A DNA stretch of 64,000 nt from Coenobita brevimanus. Its lineage: Eukaryota; Arthropoda; Malacostraca; Decapoda; Coenobitidae. Below are positions 12,010-23,591 of this stretch, piece by piece (the first letter of the stretch is position 1; each line of letters begins with the position of its first letter). The stretch spans positions 31,296,638 to 31,360,637 of the forward strand of contig CM064732.1 in NCBI GenBank assembly GCA_032717465.1, written 5' to 3'. The notes beneath the pieces were generated by a model. The model had not been told where the DNA came from, did no database searches, and saw only the letters and a list, made by a program, of their open reading frames with translations. The position numbers and the translations under genes are program-made.

Positions 12010-13332
12010 CACAGGTATTGGGGCCTCTGGAGGATGGTAATAAGGTTTCAACCTGTTAACATGGCAAAATTGGTGTTTTTTTATGCCTGTCGGTGATCTC
12101 CACTAAGTAATCAGTACTACCCACTTTATGCACCACAGGATAAGGGTCATAAATCTTAGCAGCAAAAGGCTGTCCTTGAAGAGGCAGTAGTACTGATGCT
12201 TTATCACCAACTTTAAATTCTCACAGACGAGCTTTCTTATCATACCACCTCTTCATACTGTCTTGAGCTTGTTTCAAGTTCTTTCTAGCTATTTCCAAGC
12301 ATTTTGACATCCTGTTCTTGAAATCATTAACAAATTCAAGTACATTATGGCTCATGGTGGAATCACTAGACCAAGCCTTTTTAATGATGGATAACTGGCC
12401 ACTTACCTAATGGGTGTGTACTAGCTCATTAGGGGAGAAACCCAAACTCTCTTGAAGAACCTTACAGGTGGCGAACAAGAGGAATGGCACTCCTTGATCC
12501 CAGTCCTTTGAGTGCTCCATGCAGTTCTCCCAAAGTATTGTCTTATGGGTCTGGTGGTATCTGTCTGAGGCACCCTGACTCTCAGGATGGTAAGCATTGC
12601 TCTTCACGTGAATGATACCAAGGAAGGCCATGGACTGCTGGAAGGCATTTGAAAGAAAATTAGATCTTCAATGAGACTGACCCTCCCTCGGTCACCGGAA
12701 CTTAGTAAAGACATTAAGCAGTGCCCGAACAATTATTCTAGACTTCGGGGAATGAACAGGGACAGCCTGGGGATGTCTACTGGAGGAATCAATTATGGTT
12801 AACAGGCACTTATTACCAGAGGATGTAAGAGGCAGGGGTCCCAACATATAAACTATAATATGAGCAAATGGAGGGTCAATGGCAGGAATGTGAATGTGAG
12901 GTGACTTAGGTATGGGGTGATTAGGCTTCCCCACCAACTGGAAAGTATGGCAACACTATGAACTAGACCACATCTGCAGCCATGTGCAGCTAGTAGAACT
13001 CCACATGCAGATGCTCCAGGGTCTTCCTCATGCCCATGTGGCCTGAAAAGAGTGTGCAGTGAGCCAACTCCAACAATTCCTTTCTACAAGCACTGGGTAC
13101 AACAATCCAATGACAGTCCCACGCTGTCATCAACACTAATATACAAGGGATGCCAGCACCTCCTCAATACTCCATCTTTTACATGAAAGTAACCGCCTTT
13201 CTCGATGGTGCAATCCTCCACTGCAGCTAACTTCAGCTTCTGAATCTCTGGGTCACCCGCCAGCAACTCCTTTAATCTCTCAACACTTACCTCCTCAGCG
13301 GGAATGGGAGAACTGTTATCGGATAAATTCAT
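12010..13332 (-). pseudogene. Gypsy integrase, decayed element
   Basis: The segment reads AEEVSVERLKELLAGDPEIQ (13332-13084), the counterpart of the NLSRQELVELQVADPELK linker upstream of integrase. The core follows: MLGPLPLTSSGNKCLLTIID (~12850-12790) and NAYHPESQGASDRYHQTHK (~12590-12540). The first catalytic Asp (VDIVGP in the intact element) is Tyr here, and the catalytic Glu (ALERYHQ) is Asp, so the enzyme would be inactive. A GPY/F-like module (LLPLQGQPFAAKIYDPYPVV, near 12190-12130) closes the domain. It lies upstream of RT in the reading direction. Confidence 0.7.
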
Positions 13333-13602
13333 GAACGTATCTTCCAGGAAACAGCAAACGCTGGGGCCTCTTTCTCCAATGTCCTTGGTCGCCGTCTGAG
13401 AGAGTTTCCACTATGGCCGCATCATCACCAGCTCCCCTCTGCTGAGTGGCATGTTGTCTCAGCTCTGCTCTGTCTGTGTCATAGATTGGGTCACAGCACA
13501 CACTGGAAACACAGCTGCATCCACTTTATCAACCTGTGGGGGACCATCAGGCACAGGCATCTCAGACAATCACGGGCAATACATTTGCTTTCACCTGCAA
13601 AG

Positions 13603-14088
13603 TCATTTCCCAGCAGCAGGTCCACCCCCTTGATGAGAAAGAGGGTCAACTAGCCCAGGGCAGGCAGGCCCATCACACAATTTACACTTCCAGTCTCCAG
13701 TCACCACAACAATAACCTTTGCACCAGTTACTCCTTGAATTAGAACATGCTCCTTAGATGGAACTTTAAGTTCAGGGCCTACCCACAATGGCAGCAAAGC
13801 TCCAGTGTCACGTAGAATTCTCACAGGAAATTTGACTTCAACCAACAGTACCAAACCAGAAAACAAATATGGAGCCAAAGAAGAGGCAGGGGCAGTGCTG
13901 CTAACTACTGCCTGAACAACGTCTCCAGAAAGTGAAATGGTATCAGGAATAGGCACGGGGATACCATCTCCCATCTGAAATTCGACAGCGGGCTTCATAT
14001 CCCCATTTTCTGAAACAACAAGCTGGGAGGGGGAAGAAACACAAGACTCTCCAGTCACCTTTAGGCCTGGTGGGCAAATAGGAGTCAC
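13603..14088 (-). pseudogene. Gypsy aspartic protease region, decayed element
   Basis: The 161-codon open frame contains VRILRDTGALLPLWV; the DTGA is the retroviral-type aspartic protease active site (near 13815). LKVPSKEHVLIQGVTG follows, the counterpart of the flap-side ILQGVG region in the intact element. The frame is open here, but the flanking frames are broken. A protease of this family would act as a homodimer in the assembling particle to cut Gag-Pol (family knowledge). Confidence 0.68.
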
Positions 14089-14137
14089 CGCTGCCTCGCC
14101 TCGAACAAGACTGATGTACTTGGATGGAACATTCTTC

Positions 14138-15447
14138 TTAACACTGACCTGGGTGCTCAGAATAAGTACAAAACCGATAAAGGCACCTGAAAAAAAAAAT
14201 AGAGGAGATATTGGAGAGCGCAGAAGAGGGATTAGGTTTGGAATTAATGGCTAAGTCTTGCTTACCCAAGTGTTGGTGACTCTGCTGAGGGGTACACTTC
14301 TTAGAGGAGAAGTTCGTAGAGAATTCCTTAGGTTTATTACCATTTTTATGTAATGCATAATCATCAGTAATGACAGCTGCTTTAGACATTGTTTTAATTT
14401 TCTTGTCTGATAAATGAATCCTTAATTCACTGTCAAATTTATCCAGAAAATTCCTAAGGATTACAATATCCCTCAACCTAGTGCAACTTGGGTTATTATA
14501 ATCTGCTACATTTTCATTGCAAATCAATATTTGGAAAGTCAGTCACATGTCTAGCTAATTATAAGTGAGACTCCTGCGGGCACATCTTAGCATTCCTAAA
14601 CCACTTTTGGTATGTCTTAGGTCTCAGTTCATAAGCACGTAAAATTAAACTCTTCAAACCCTCATAATTTGAGCAGTCTATAAAATTTAAGCGATCAAAC
14701 ACATTGAGGGCCTTATCTTTAAGTACAGCATGAACTGGGGTAGGCCATCGGTCATTAGGTCACTCATTCCCAACAGCAATCTTTTTGAAATGTGAGCAAA
14801 ACTCCAAAACAATGGTCTTGTCAAAAGAAGGAACTAATTTAGTGGGATCAGTAGGACTGAAACCTGTGAAGGAATGAAAAGAATTAGTCTGGCCATCTGA
14901 GGATCTGATACAGTACAGATGATCAAGTTTCATTTGTTCTAACTTTGTTTGCTCTCTAGCCTGCTTTCTAGCTTGCTCTGTCCTGGCCTGCCCCATCTTT
15001 GCCCACTGCTCTAACTTCACCTGTCTATTTTTGCCTGCTCTATGTTTGTATGTTCTCTAGCTTGCTTTATCTTTGCCTACCCTAGCTCTGACTTCATTTG
15101 CTCTAACTGAACCTTGTGTTCCCACTTACCTTTCACCAACCCGACATCCTGGAATATATTTGCCTGTTCTATAGCTTGCTCCATCTTTGCCAGCTCTTGT
15201 TCTGACTTCATCCTGACTTCATCTGCTCTAACTGAACCTCAAGTTTCCACTTAGCTTGCTCCAACCCAACAACCTGGAAATGTGTATTAGGGAGAGGGGA
15301 ACCCAGATCTTCCTGACTAGGACAAGGGGACTGAAGCTCTGACTCTATGTCACTGTCAAGCACAGGTAAGGGATTTACATAAGCATGGGCATCCTCCTCC
15401 GAAACACGAGGAAGAGCAGTGGGAGAGCTGGGGGTTATGCACTCCAT
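14138..15447 (-). pseudogene. Gypsy gag, decayed
   Basis: Several open pieces make up a Gag-like protein. The N-terminal piece 15447-15208 is acidic and Pro/Ser-rich. A Gln/Glu/Lys-rich stretch follows (QARTEQARKQAREQTKLEQ, near 14980-14940), similar in character to the coiled-coil start of the intact element. It leads to TKLVPSFDKT (~14835-14805), the counterpart of KLVPPFNESD. The 14527-14138 piece reads RDIVILRNFLDKFDSELRIH and KAAVITDDYALHKN, the counterpart of the intact Gag's DFKRCIYKDVSLYL and DAAVLADEYVLTHK. Stops and frameshifts separate the parts. The repetitive AGCTTGCT...TTTGCC text at 14940-15200 is a degenerate internal repeat encoding this helix. Confidence 0.65.
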
Positions 15448-15570
15448 GATGGCTAAAGCTTTGTCACTCCAACAAGTAAATATATGGCACTCAGGGGATA
15501 TGACAGCTTACACAAACTTGCATAAATTGTACAAAATAAAGTATAAATAATCTTGGGGAGGTCGCCACTC

Positions 15571-16340
15571 TTTTACAACAAGGTGGGGTTATAGGCCTAA
15601 ACGACTACTTGAAGTATAAGGTAAAGTTCTCAACAGAAATTTTAGAGATCAAAATGGCGGCTATCCACAACGAGTCATATGCTCAAAAGGGGGAAAATGG
15701 TAGTTAAATGTAAAACAAATAGCAATGACCAAAAGGGGGGAATGAAATAGGTAATAAAATACCTAACTTAGTTTACGTAATACTAACTTAAAGCTACAAG
15801 AACAAAATCAAAGCAGATTCAAACAGGACTGTCAAAGTAAGACTTGCAGAAATTATCCTGACGTTCCAGACGATAATAAACAAAGTATACCAGAACACTG
15901 AAGCTAGCCTCTGGGTTATAAAATTGCTGCTGAGTGCAATAAAGACCTAGCATAAAAATAAAGACACAGACTCTTGACACTTGTATAAAATAGGTGACAT
16001 TAGCAAGAACAATTAGAATGACTCCAAAATAGCGGTTCTTATAAATAATGGCAGAATCAATAAGTACGACCTACTAAACAGATCATGCCCTGACACTGTT
16101 AATTAATATACTTTAACTCACTTGTGGCAGATATACTGCTATGTTGCAAAATGTCCCAGGGCGGAGCACACCAACACACCAGTCTAACTCCAGCCACTTA
16201 GTAGCTCGTGACTTTTTTATTTTTTAATGGCCATCACCCACAATGAGGGGTATTAAGCCAAATATGTTAGAGTCACAATGATAACACAGCACTCCCGCAC
16301 CTCATGAGACAGCCAATCTAGGGGGCCAAGTGTGGAGGGA
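15571..16340 (-). mobile_element. Putative 5' LTR and leader of the decayed Gypsy element
   Basis: The stretch lies immediately upstream (minus-strand sense) of the TGGCGACC primer binding site-like sequence and is non-coding, with a length similar to the ~780-bp LTRs of the intact relative. Its outer boundary cannot be fixed because no second LTR is present to compare. Inferred from position only. Confidence 0.35.
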
Positions 16341-16404
16341 GCATGTTGTAGAATGCTTGAAGATCGGCTAGACGCACCTCCTCCCCCCTGACAAACAGCA
16401 CTGG

Positions 16405-18060
16405 TCAGATCACTTCGCCCTGATCGGCAGCTCGGAGATCATAAAGGTTGGAGTAGATGGTAGCTCCGAGCTGGTATGACTGGGTGTGGGCGTTGAGGGT
16501 CAGGAAGTGCTGGTAGGAGGATACGTCTACCTGATCCTTGTGGTCCATGATGGGAGGGTGAGATGGGGTGCCCTCCACTACCGAAGGAGGGGAGGACTCA
16601 ATGACCTCCACTTCGGCTGAGGAGCCAGTCAGTGCTGCCTTGGCCATGGAGGTGGTGTCAAAGGATTCCTGCCCCTTCTCAGTCTCTGATGGTGGATGGT
16701 GTAATTCGGCTGTGGTCGTTGCTGTTTCCATTTCCGGATCGGTGATTGGGTGGCAGTCTCTCTGCTGAGAGGAGCATCCAGCCATAGCCTTTTTCTCGGA
16801 GTTGTGCAGGAGGCAGCAGGTCGTGGCTGCCGGACCTAGTGCTCCTGGTGGCGAGGAACTGAGTGTATATTGCAGGGCAAAGCACTCAGGGATGACAAGG
16901 CTAGGCAGCCCGTTCTCCTCAAAGATCTTAGGTACGAGAATGCGCAAAGCCCCATTGTCACCTCCACAAAAAGCCTTTGCCGTCATGATGCACATCTCCA
17001 CGACGGTGTTTAGCTCTCCTGGACTCAAAGGATCCCTGGCCTGGCGTCCTTGGGATGTGAGACGTCGCCCTGCATGGGCAGAACCCTGCATGGCCACACC
17101 TCCCGGCTCAGTAACATCACAAGCCTCAGGATCTTAGGAGTCCCAAAGAGGTTAAACTCCACAATATCTCCATCCCCAAGGGAACGTTGGAGGTGCCGTG
17201 GGTTTGGTTTAACCCTTTAACTGCGGGCATTGTTTTGACCCGACTGGCCCCCCCCCCCCGTGGGGGTTCCAGCCAAAATGTAAACAAACTTTAAACCTTT
17301 ATAACTCTGCACAGAATAAATTTAGAGCGAAAAATAAGGCACCATTAGAAAGTACTAACCTTCGGCTTTGCAATGATGTAGGTTTCATGATTTGGATGGG
17401 CAGTGCCATTAGAAGTGAGCGATCTAAAATCACTATTTTTCGCTCACACACCATTACCAAATGCCAACCTCATTCTGATAATAATACTATAAACATATAT
17501 GAACACTGCACATACGATAAACACCCACTCTGTGTTCACTGAGGCAGGTAAAAGGCACTGTAATTGCCCGCACTTCACTGCCACATCAGCGGTGTTGTCA
17601 CTCACACAGCTGGACAGATACTGATGAGTGTTTGGTCAGGGGTGGGGTGGGGGGCCCGGGGGGTGAGAGGTGGGGGCCCAGGGGGTGGGACGAGGGAGGT
17701 GGGGGTCGGCTGGAGTGAAAGAACTTAATAGCTGCTCTCCCTTGAAACAATTGGTGCGCGGAAAAAACGCGTGGTATTCAAAATATTCACAAACATTCCA
17801 GAATGACACCCGTGGTTTGGTCCAGTTTTTGCAATGTCATTCTGGGATGACACCCGCGGTTAAAGGGTTAATGACGGCCTGGCGGTGCACAAGAACATCA
17901 ACGCCAGTATTCTGGCGTTTGATGAATCCGTACCCCACCCTGGCATTATACCAAACAGCGGTCCCTCTGATCTTCTGGGCTGCTGGAAACTGTGGTTGGT
18001 GGATGCCCCCCTCGACGAGTCGCAAGCAATAGCAGGAGATGTCTGCGACGGCTGTCGGTC
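16405..18060 (-). pseudogene. Y-box/cold-shock-domain frame split by a MITE
   Basis: On the minus strand from ~18025 the frame reads KIRGTAVWYNARVGYGFIKR then NTGVDVLVHRQAVI. This carries the RNP1 motif (GYGFI) and an RNP2-like motif (VLVH) of a cold-shock domain, which binds single-stranded RNA or DNA. A 655-bp MITE (17213-17867) interrupts it. Beyond it the text resumes in the same codon register with KPNPRHLQRSLGDGDIVEFN, the second half of a Y-box CSD. A single-base frameshift follows after FGTPK (~17120), and then DPEACDVTEPGGVAMQGS matches the Y-box consensus EAANVTGPGGxPVQGS. The remaining ~215 codons (to 16405) are open but are Ser/Glu-rich and do not resemble the basic-aromatic Y-box tail. 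It may be a retropseudogene of a Y-box gene or a CSD captured by a mobile element. Confidence 0.66.
17213..17867. mobile_element. piggyBac-type MITE, 655 bp
   Basis: The element is flanked by TTAA at 17209-17212 and 17868-17871. Terminal inverted repeats are CCCTTTAACTGCGGGCATTG on the left and CCCTTTAACCGCGGGTGTCA read inward from the right. A C-run/G-run (CCCCCCCCCC then GTGGGGG) lies at ~17250-17265. The interior is non-coding and G-rich near 17640-17710. It splits the cold-shock-domain frame and, with one TTAA removed, leaves that frame in register, showing a precise TTAA target duplication. Confidence 0.85.
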
Positions 18061-18389
18061 GTCCCTCTTCTCTCCCCTCTCAGCTCATGACTGTCCCAGC
18101 CCAGTTTTTACGCACAAACTCAAAGAAGCAAGAGGCACAACTCAAGAAAACAAGGACATTGCAGAAATTCACTGACAAGGTCGAAACCATGAGCGGTTAC
18201 AGAAAGGTGGCTTGAAACACTTCTAGAAACATCCACAAGCAACTGGGCCAGGTTGTTTGATATGGTTTGATATTTATAAAACTCTTCTGTAATCATGCAA
18301 GTGCTAAGCATGATGTTAACAACACAGCTGAATAATAAATACTCTAAATCATGCATAAGAACACGAACAATTTTATTGGCCACTTGTAA

Positions 18390-18457
18390 CAGTTCGAGAT
18401 ATCTATATCTATATCTATATCTATCTAGACTATCTCTCTTCCTGTCTATCTTCTCTG

Positions 18458-18488
<31 letters not shown>

Positions 18489-18502
18489 ACTGTAAGATTT
18501 AG

Positions 18503-18544
<42 letters not shown>
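18390..18544. repeat. (TATC)n and (TG)n microsatellites
   Basis: ATCTATATCTAT-type tetranucleotides at ~18398-18486 are followed by an uninterrupted TG array at ~18505-18543. The TG array abuts the 3' end of the CR1-like LINE copy A. Confidence 0.95.
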
Positions 18545-18545
<1 letters not shown>

Positions 18546-18593
18546 CTTACCTACCTAATTGTTCTTACCTAATTATATCTTTACAGGAATGAG

Positions 18594-21438
18594 TCAAGCT
18601 CGTACTGTCCCGTGTGTTAAACCATATTTATCGTACATATCCTTAAATTTGTGAATTGTTTTGGCACACACTATTTCATTCGGTAGTGCATTCCATTGAT
18701 CAATTGCTCTGTTTGGGAAACTGAATTTCCTTACGTCTTTATCAACTCTCTTCTTATGCAGTTTTTTGCAGTGTCCTCTTGCTGATGCTTCTCCATATGT
18801 TAAGTAATCATTTATGTCTATTTTCTCCTTCCCTGATATACACTTATATAGCATCATCATGTCACCTCATTTCCTTCTCTCCTGTAGTGTTGGTAGATTC
18901 AGTTTATTTAGTCTTTCTTCGTAGCTTCGGTCCCTTAAGCTTGGTATCCATCTTGTAGCGGCCCTTTGAACTTTTTCAATCCTGTCTATGTGTTTTTTGA
19001 GATGAGGACTCCAGACTACTGATGCATATTCCAGGGTTGGTCTAATGAATGATGTTATTATCCTTCTTAGCATGTCTTCATTTATGTATGTGAATGCTAT
19101 TCTCATACTTGCAAGCAGTGTATACATGTTCCGTACCTTCTCGCTGATGTGGTCAACCGGAAATAGTCTGTTATTAATAATCACACCTAGGTCCTTCTCT
19201 CTTTTTGATGTGTATAGGGTTTTATTTCCTAACTTATAATCCCAATCAGGTCTTTTTCCACTTTTACCAAACTTGATTACATGACACTTGTCCACATTGA
19301 ATTCCATTTGCCATGTACTACTCCATTCATGAAGTTTATTCAATTCTTCTTGTAGCTCTTTACAAGAGTCTGTGTTAGTAATTCTTCTTTGTATTTTTGC
19401 ATCAACTGCAAACATATTCAGATAGCTCTCATTTCCAGTGTTACTGTTTATATTATTTATATACACTAAAAACATGACTGGTGCCAGCACTGAACCCTGT
19501 GGTACTCCACTAGTCACTTCTTTCCATGATGAGTTGTTTCCTCTTAGTACTGTTCTCATTTCTCTTTTTATGAGAAAGTCTTGCATCCAACAAAACAGTT
19601 TGCCTCGAATTCCTCCTTGATGGTACAGTTTCCATAAAAGTCTTTGGTGTGGTACTGTGTCAAAAGCTTTCTTGAAATCTAAATAGATACTGTCCACCCA
19701 TCCTTCCCTTTCCTGTATTGTGTTTGTTACTCTGTCATAGTAGCTCAGCAGATTAGTAACACATGATTTTCCTTTTCTGAAACCAAACTGTCTTTCTGTT
19801 ATCATACTGTGTTCTTCTAGATGATTTACCCAAGCTTTTCTTATAAGCTTTTCTAATACCTTGCTTACAACACTGGTCAGTGATACTGGTCGGTAGTTGA
19901 GTGGATTTTGTCTATTTCCCTTTCTTGAATAAGGGGACAATATTTGCTTTTTTCCAAATATCAGGTAGTTTACCTTGACTCAAGGATTTCTTGAAAATTA
20001 AAAATAATGGTTTACTTAACTCCTTTGCACATTCTCGTAGTACCCAACATGAAATTTCATCAGGACCACTTGCTTTTCCTCTGTCTAATCTACTTAACCC
20101 CTGTATTACTTTTTCTGCTATTTGTATATCTGGTAGTATGTGTGGACATGCATGTTCCACATAGTCCCTCTCAAAATTTTTTTCTTCTGTAAAAACTAAT
20201 TGGAAATTCTTATTTAGTGCTTCACAAATATCTTTCTCTTGTGTATAAGTGATTCCCTCGTCCGTAATGGATTGTATTATATCTTTTACTTTGGTTTTGC
20301 TTCTGATGTAGCTGCAAAACAGCTTTGGTTGATCACTACTTTTATTTATTATATCCTCCTCAAACTGTTTTTGGGCTTCCCTCCTTATTCTTGAATAATC
20401 GTTTCTTGCCTGTTTGTAATTATTATACGCCCTTTCACTGTTGTGTCTTCTGTATCTATTCCACGACAAATCTCTTCTTTCTTTTGATTTTTTACATTCT
20501 GTATTGAACCATTTATGTATTTTCTTATCTGCTTCTTTTTGCTGTGGAATGTACTTCTGGACTCGTATTTCATAAAATTCACAGAATTTTTTATATACAG
20601 CATTTAAATCTTGTCCTCTAAGCTCATTTTCCCAATGAACTTCTAAGAAATACTTCTTTAGGTCTTGATAATTTCCCTTTTTATAGTTTAGGCTCTTTTT
20701 GTAACTTTCACTGCTGTTACCTATGTCATATGCTATCCTGAAGTTGTAATTTAGTACTGCATGATCGCTTTTGCCGAGTGGAGGGTGATATATTAAACTG
20801 TCAATATCATTTTCTTGCCTAGTAATTATTAGATCTAGCACTGAAGGTACATCAAGTCCTCTTTTTCTGGTGGTTTCCCTCACATGTTGCGTTAGGAAAA
20901 ACTCTTGCACGAGATCCAGGAGCTTTTGGTCCCAACAGCTTTCTTGGCTAATTATATCTAGAGTATTCCAATTTATATTTGTATTGAAATTCCCAGTTAG
21001 TATAATTCTTTCCGATTTCTCTTCCATTTTATGTAGTAATGATCTTAAACTCTGAATTGTACTCTCTGCCAGGTCCTCATATTCATCCCTTTCCCATGTG
21101 TTTGATCTGGGTGGCATGTACAAATTGGCTACAATTACTTTCCCTTCAGATGTGTTGATCTCTATTGCAATCAGTTCTACTTGTGATGGTATATCTAGTT
21201 TTATTTCATTGGCTTTTAGATTTTTCTTAGTTAATATTATAATTCCTCCTCCTTTTTTAAAATTTCTGTCTCTTCTCCATATATTGTATCCCTCTAAGTT
21301 TAGTATGTCATTGGATATCCTTGGTGTTAATTTTGTTTCAGTTAGGCATATTATTTTTGGTTCATTTTCTCTGACATAATCATTCATCTCTAGTAATTTA
21401 GATACCATTCCATCCACATTGCGTACATCAACTTTCAT
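18594..21438 (-). pseudogene. CR1-like LINE ORF2 (copy A), endonuclease-reverse transcriptase
   Basis: The 508-codon frame (21438-19912) holds an apurinic endonuclease: IICLTETKLTPR, ANLYMPPRSNTW and GKSDHAVLNYNF. A one-base insertion near 19917 shifts to frame 19940-18867, which holds the RT core: NYRPVSLTSVVSKVLEKLI, QFGFRKGKSCVTNLL, DSIYLDFKKAFDTVPH and SGVPQGSVLAPVMFLVYI. A TGA at ~18866 (AGA in copy B) precedes the C-terminal piece 18860-18594. Two active-site changes are visible: the endonuclease GDFN is GNFN (~21000), and the RT FADD box is FAVD (~19405). The copy is therefore broken in frame and in catalytic residues. Confidence 0.88.
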
Positions 21439-21575
21439 CTTGTTTATATACTTGTCATGACATGGTTTTACTACCTTCCTCCTTTTTATTCCATCCTATT
21501 TGTGTACCACTTTCGTACCTGCAATCCTATTACTTTGTAAAAAAAAATTTCTTCTTCTTCTCTTCTGATCTTCCC

Positions 21576-22503
21576 TCATTTTTTGTTTTTCCTTCCTCCC
21601 TTTTCTCTTTCAGTAATTCCAGTTCCTCTTGTGTTAGGCATCTTTTTATCCATACATTTTTGAGCTGGTCTTTTTTCCATAAGATTCTTTGCATTTTTTA
21701 GTATCTCTTCCACAGTGTTTACACTCTGGAAAGTCACCTTTAGAGGTCTTGTCTTGCTTTTTTCGTATTTCCCTAAGCTTTTGTGTTCCTCTATGTCTTT
21801 ACTACAGATATCCTCTGATACTTCTTTCAGTAAGCTCATTACATTTGCCATCTCCTTTTCGTCTCTTGTGATCTTGTTTTTTACTTCTTCCTCTTCTATA
21901 CCAGTGATTACTATAGATTTGTTTATATCTACTGAATCGCTGACTAACTTTGGAATGTTTTGGATTATTCTTTTCACTTCCTTTTTAATGCTTTTTTCCT
22001 CCACCCTTGTTTCTAAGTCTTTCTTTACTTTCACCATTTCAGCATACGTGGTTTCCACATCATTTTTGTAGCTCTGCACAGTTTCATTCACCTGTGTTAT
22101 CTTCTCCTCAATATCACTGCTCTGGTCTATCAGACTGCTTACTTGCCTAATTGTCTCTGTGTCATTTTTGAACTGTTCCGTAACACTCTCGTGATTGACT
22201 ACTGTACTTGCCATTTCACTCATTTTCTTCCTAAGTGTACTCAATTCCACTGTTAGTTCACTGATGGTTGTGTCATTCTTGTTGGCCTCCCACCCTAGTT
22301 TTTCTATTTCTTCCTTTTGCAAGTGCATCTGCTTCTTAAATTTCATCAATTTCATTTTTGAAAGCCATTTCTAGTTTGTGTACACGTTCAACCAGTCTGT
22401 TGTGAGTCTCCACTTCAACCAGTTCTTGGTAGAAATCATCATTTTGCTTTCTACCTTTATCCCTTTTCTTTTCCAAATTTGCTTTACTAAAGTATGTATC
22501 CAT
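21576..22503 (-). pseudogene. CR1-like LINE ORF1 (copy A), RNA-binding coiled-coil protein
   Basis: The start ATG at 22503 gives MDTYFSKANLEKKRDKG, shared with copy B (ATG at 34717). A one-base insertion near 22337 shifts the frame, and the rest continues as the open frame 22355-21576. The middle is a long heptad-like helix (QVSSLIDQSSDIEEKITQVN and neighbours), a trimerisation-type coiled coil. It is followed by SIVITGIEEEE and LGKYEKSKTRPLKVTFQSVN, the RRM-like module of L1/CR1 ORF1 proteins that coats the element RNA. Near 21670 an extra T relative to copy B shifts the last ~30 codons. No zinc knuckle is visible. Confidence 0.75.
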
Positions 22504-22758
22504 TTTGCAATATTAAAAGTACAGAGTATGAACTTACATTCCCCGTGCTGCTGGTGTCTAAACAAACCTCAGCTGACTCAGCGTCTTCTTTCGTCTTGGT
22601 TCTCTTTTCTGTTTGAACAAGTCTTGTTTAAACTTTTTTTTTTTTCTTTTAATAATGAAAAATCATTTAGTCTAACCTGGTACAGAGCTTGACTCATACA
22701 AAGATACTAATTTAGGTAATGCCATTGGCCGTGTTGGTTCGGTACAGAGCGCCGGTGT

Positions 22759-23055
22759 CGCACGTCTGCCTCGATTGACTCCCTGTGTGTGTGTGTGTGT
22801 GTGTGTGTTTGTGTAAGCTTAAAAAATAATTTTCAGGTAGGTGTGTTTGTTGCTTTGAATTATTATGTCTGCACTTGACTGTGTCAGTGTACAAAGCTCT
22901 CTCTGAAGGCAGCCTCAGCACCCTGCATATGTTTTATTTTCAGTCGGCTGTTTAATTATAGATATCTTTTTACTTCTCTCTTTAGCCTTTGATTTTCATA
23001 CTTTTTTTTTTTATACTTTCTATCTCTTGTTTAATTTGTACCCTTAATAGTAATG

Positions 23056-23104
<49 letters not shown>

Positions 23105-23308
23105 CTGCTTAACTAAGGTTTTTAAAGCCAGCAGTTTTTCTTCTAGTACTTCGTGACGAGGTTCCATTGAGTATATTACCTCGTCATTCGTTCAGGGGAA
23201 GGGTATGGCTGAGAGGAGAGAACACGCGATTAACTTTCAGGCCATGATGGCTTGGTTGTGGATACATTACTACCACCACTACTACTGCTGCTGCTGCTGC
23301 TGCTACTG

Positions 23309-23341
<33 letters not shown>

Positions 23342-23591
23342 TTTTTTTTTTATTATCACCTCCATCCAATGGGGAATTATACTGTGAAGATCAAAACCAA
23401 TCTTCCTAATACAGTTCACCATTTGGAGTTGTAATGTGAAGGTTAACACTAACCCTCATATAACAATCCGTTGGCCCCAAGTACGCCAACGCCTGTGGTT
23501 ACCAAATATCTACTATTACTATTATTATTTTATTTTATATTTATTGATATTACAGTATAAATAAAGACATTAAACTATTGGAGTCGCTGGT
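22759..23591. other. Intergenic with (TG)n, (CT)n and trinucleotide arrays
   Basis: Contains (TG)n at ~22785-22808, (CT)n at 23059-23102 and a TAC/TGC/ACT trinucleotide array at ~23268-23340 followed by a T-run. No gene was recognised. Confidence 0.8.

Larger units (their letters stand above)
11039..15570 (-). mobile_element. Decayed Gypsy retrotransposon with IN-before-RT order
   Basis: Minus-strand element whose recognisable parts lie in the order gag (15447-14138), protease (14088-13603), integrase (13332-12010) and then RT (11830-11811 plus 11356-11039). This is the same unusual order as in the intact element at 50319-56605, to which its motifs align closely. A primer binding site-like TGGCGACCTCCCCAAG lies on the minus strand just after the presumed 5' LTR (near 15565-15550). 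The RT is cut off at 11039, so RNase H and the 3' LTR are missing. A TTAA-flanked MITE lies inside RT (11361-11810). Confidence 0.72.
18543..22758 (-). mobile_element. CR1-like LINE, copy A (nearly full length, 4.2 kb)
   Basis: Minus-strand non-LTR retrotransposon with ORF1 (22503-21576) and ORF2 (21438-18594). Its limits coincide with those of copy B at 30754-34982. The 5' end matches to the word GAGCGCCGG (near 22749), and the 3' end carries two tandem copies of a 14-base unit related to AATTAGGTAAGAAC (18543-18575). Short tandem 3' repeats in place of a poly(A) tail are typical of the CR1/L2 group. Copy A is inactive (see ORFs). Confidence 0.85.

Noticed and set aside
16405..17097. Functional single-copy host gene
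   Set aside because: The cold-shock domain is interrupted by a MITE and a frameshift precedes this frame; no start codon context or splice sites that would rescue it were identified.
19045..22692. Plus-strand hydrophobic frames antisense to the CR1-like LINE
   Set aside because: They are shadows of well-supported ORF1/ORF2 on the minus strand and recur identically in copy B.
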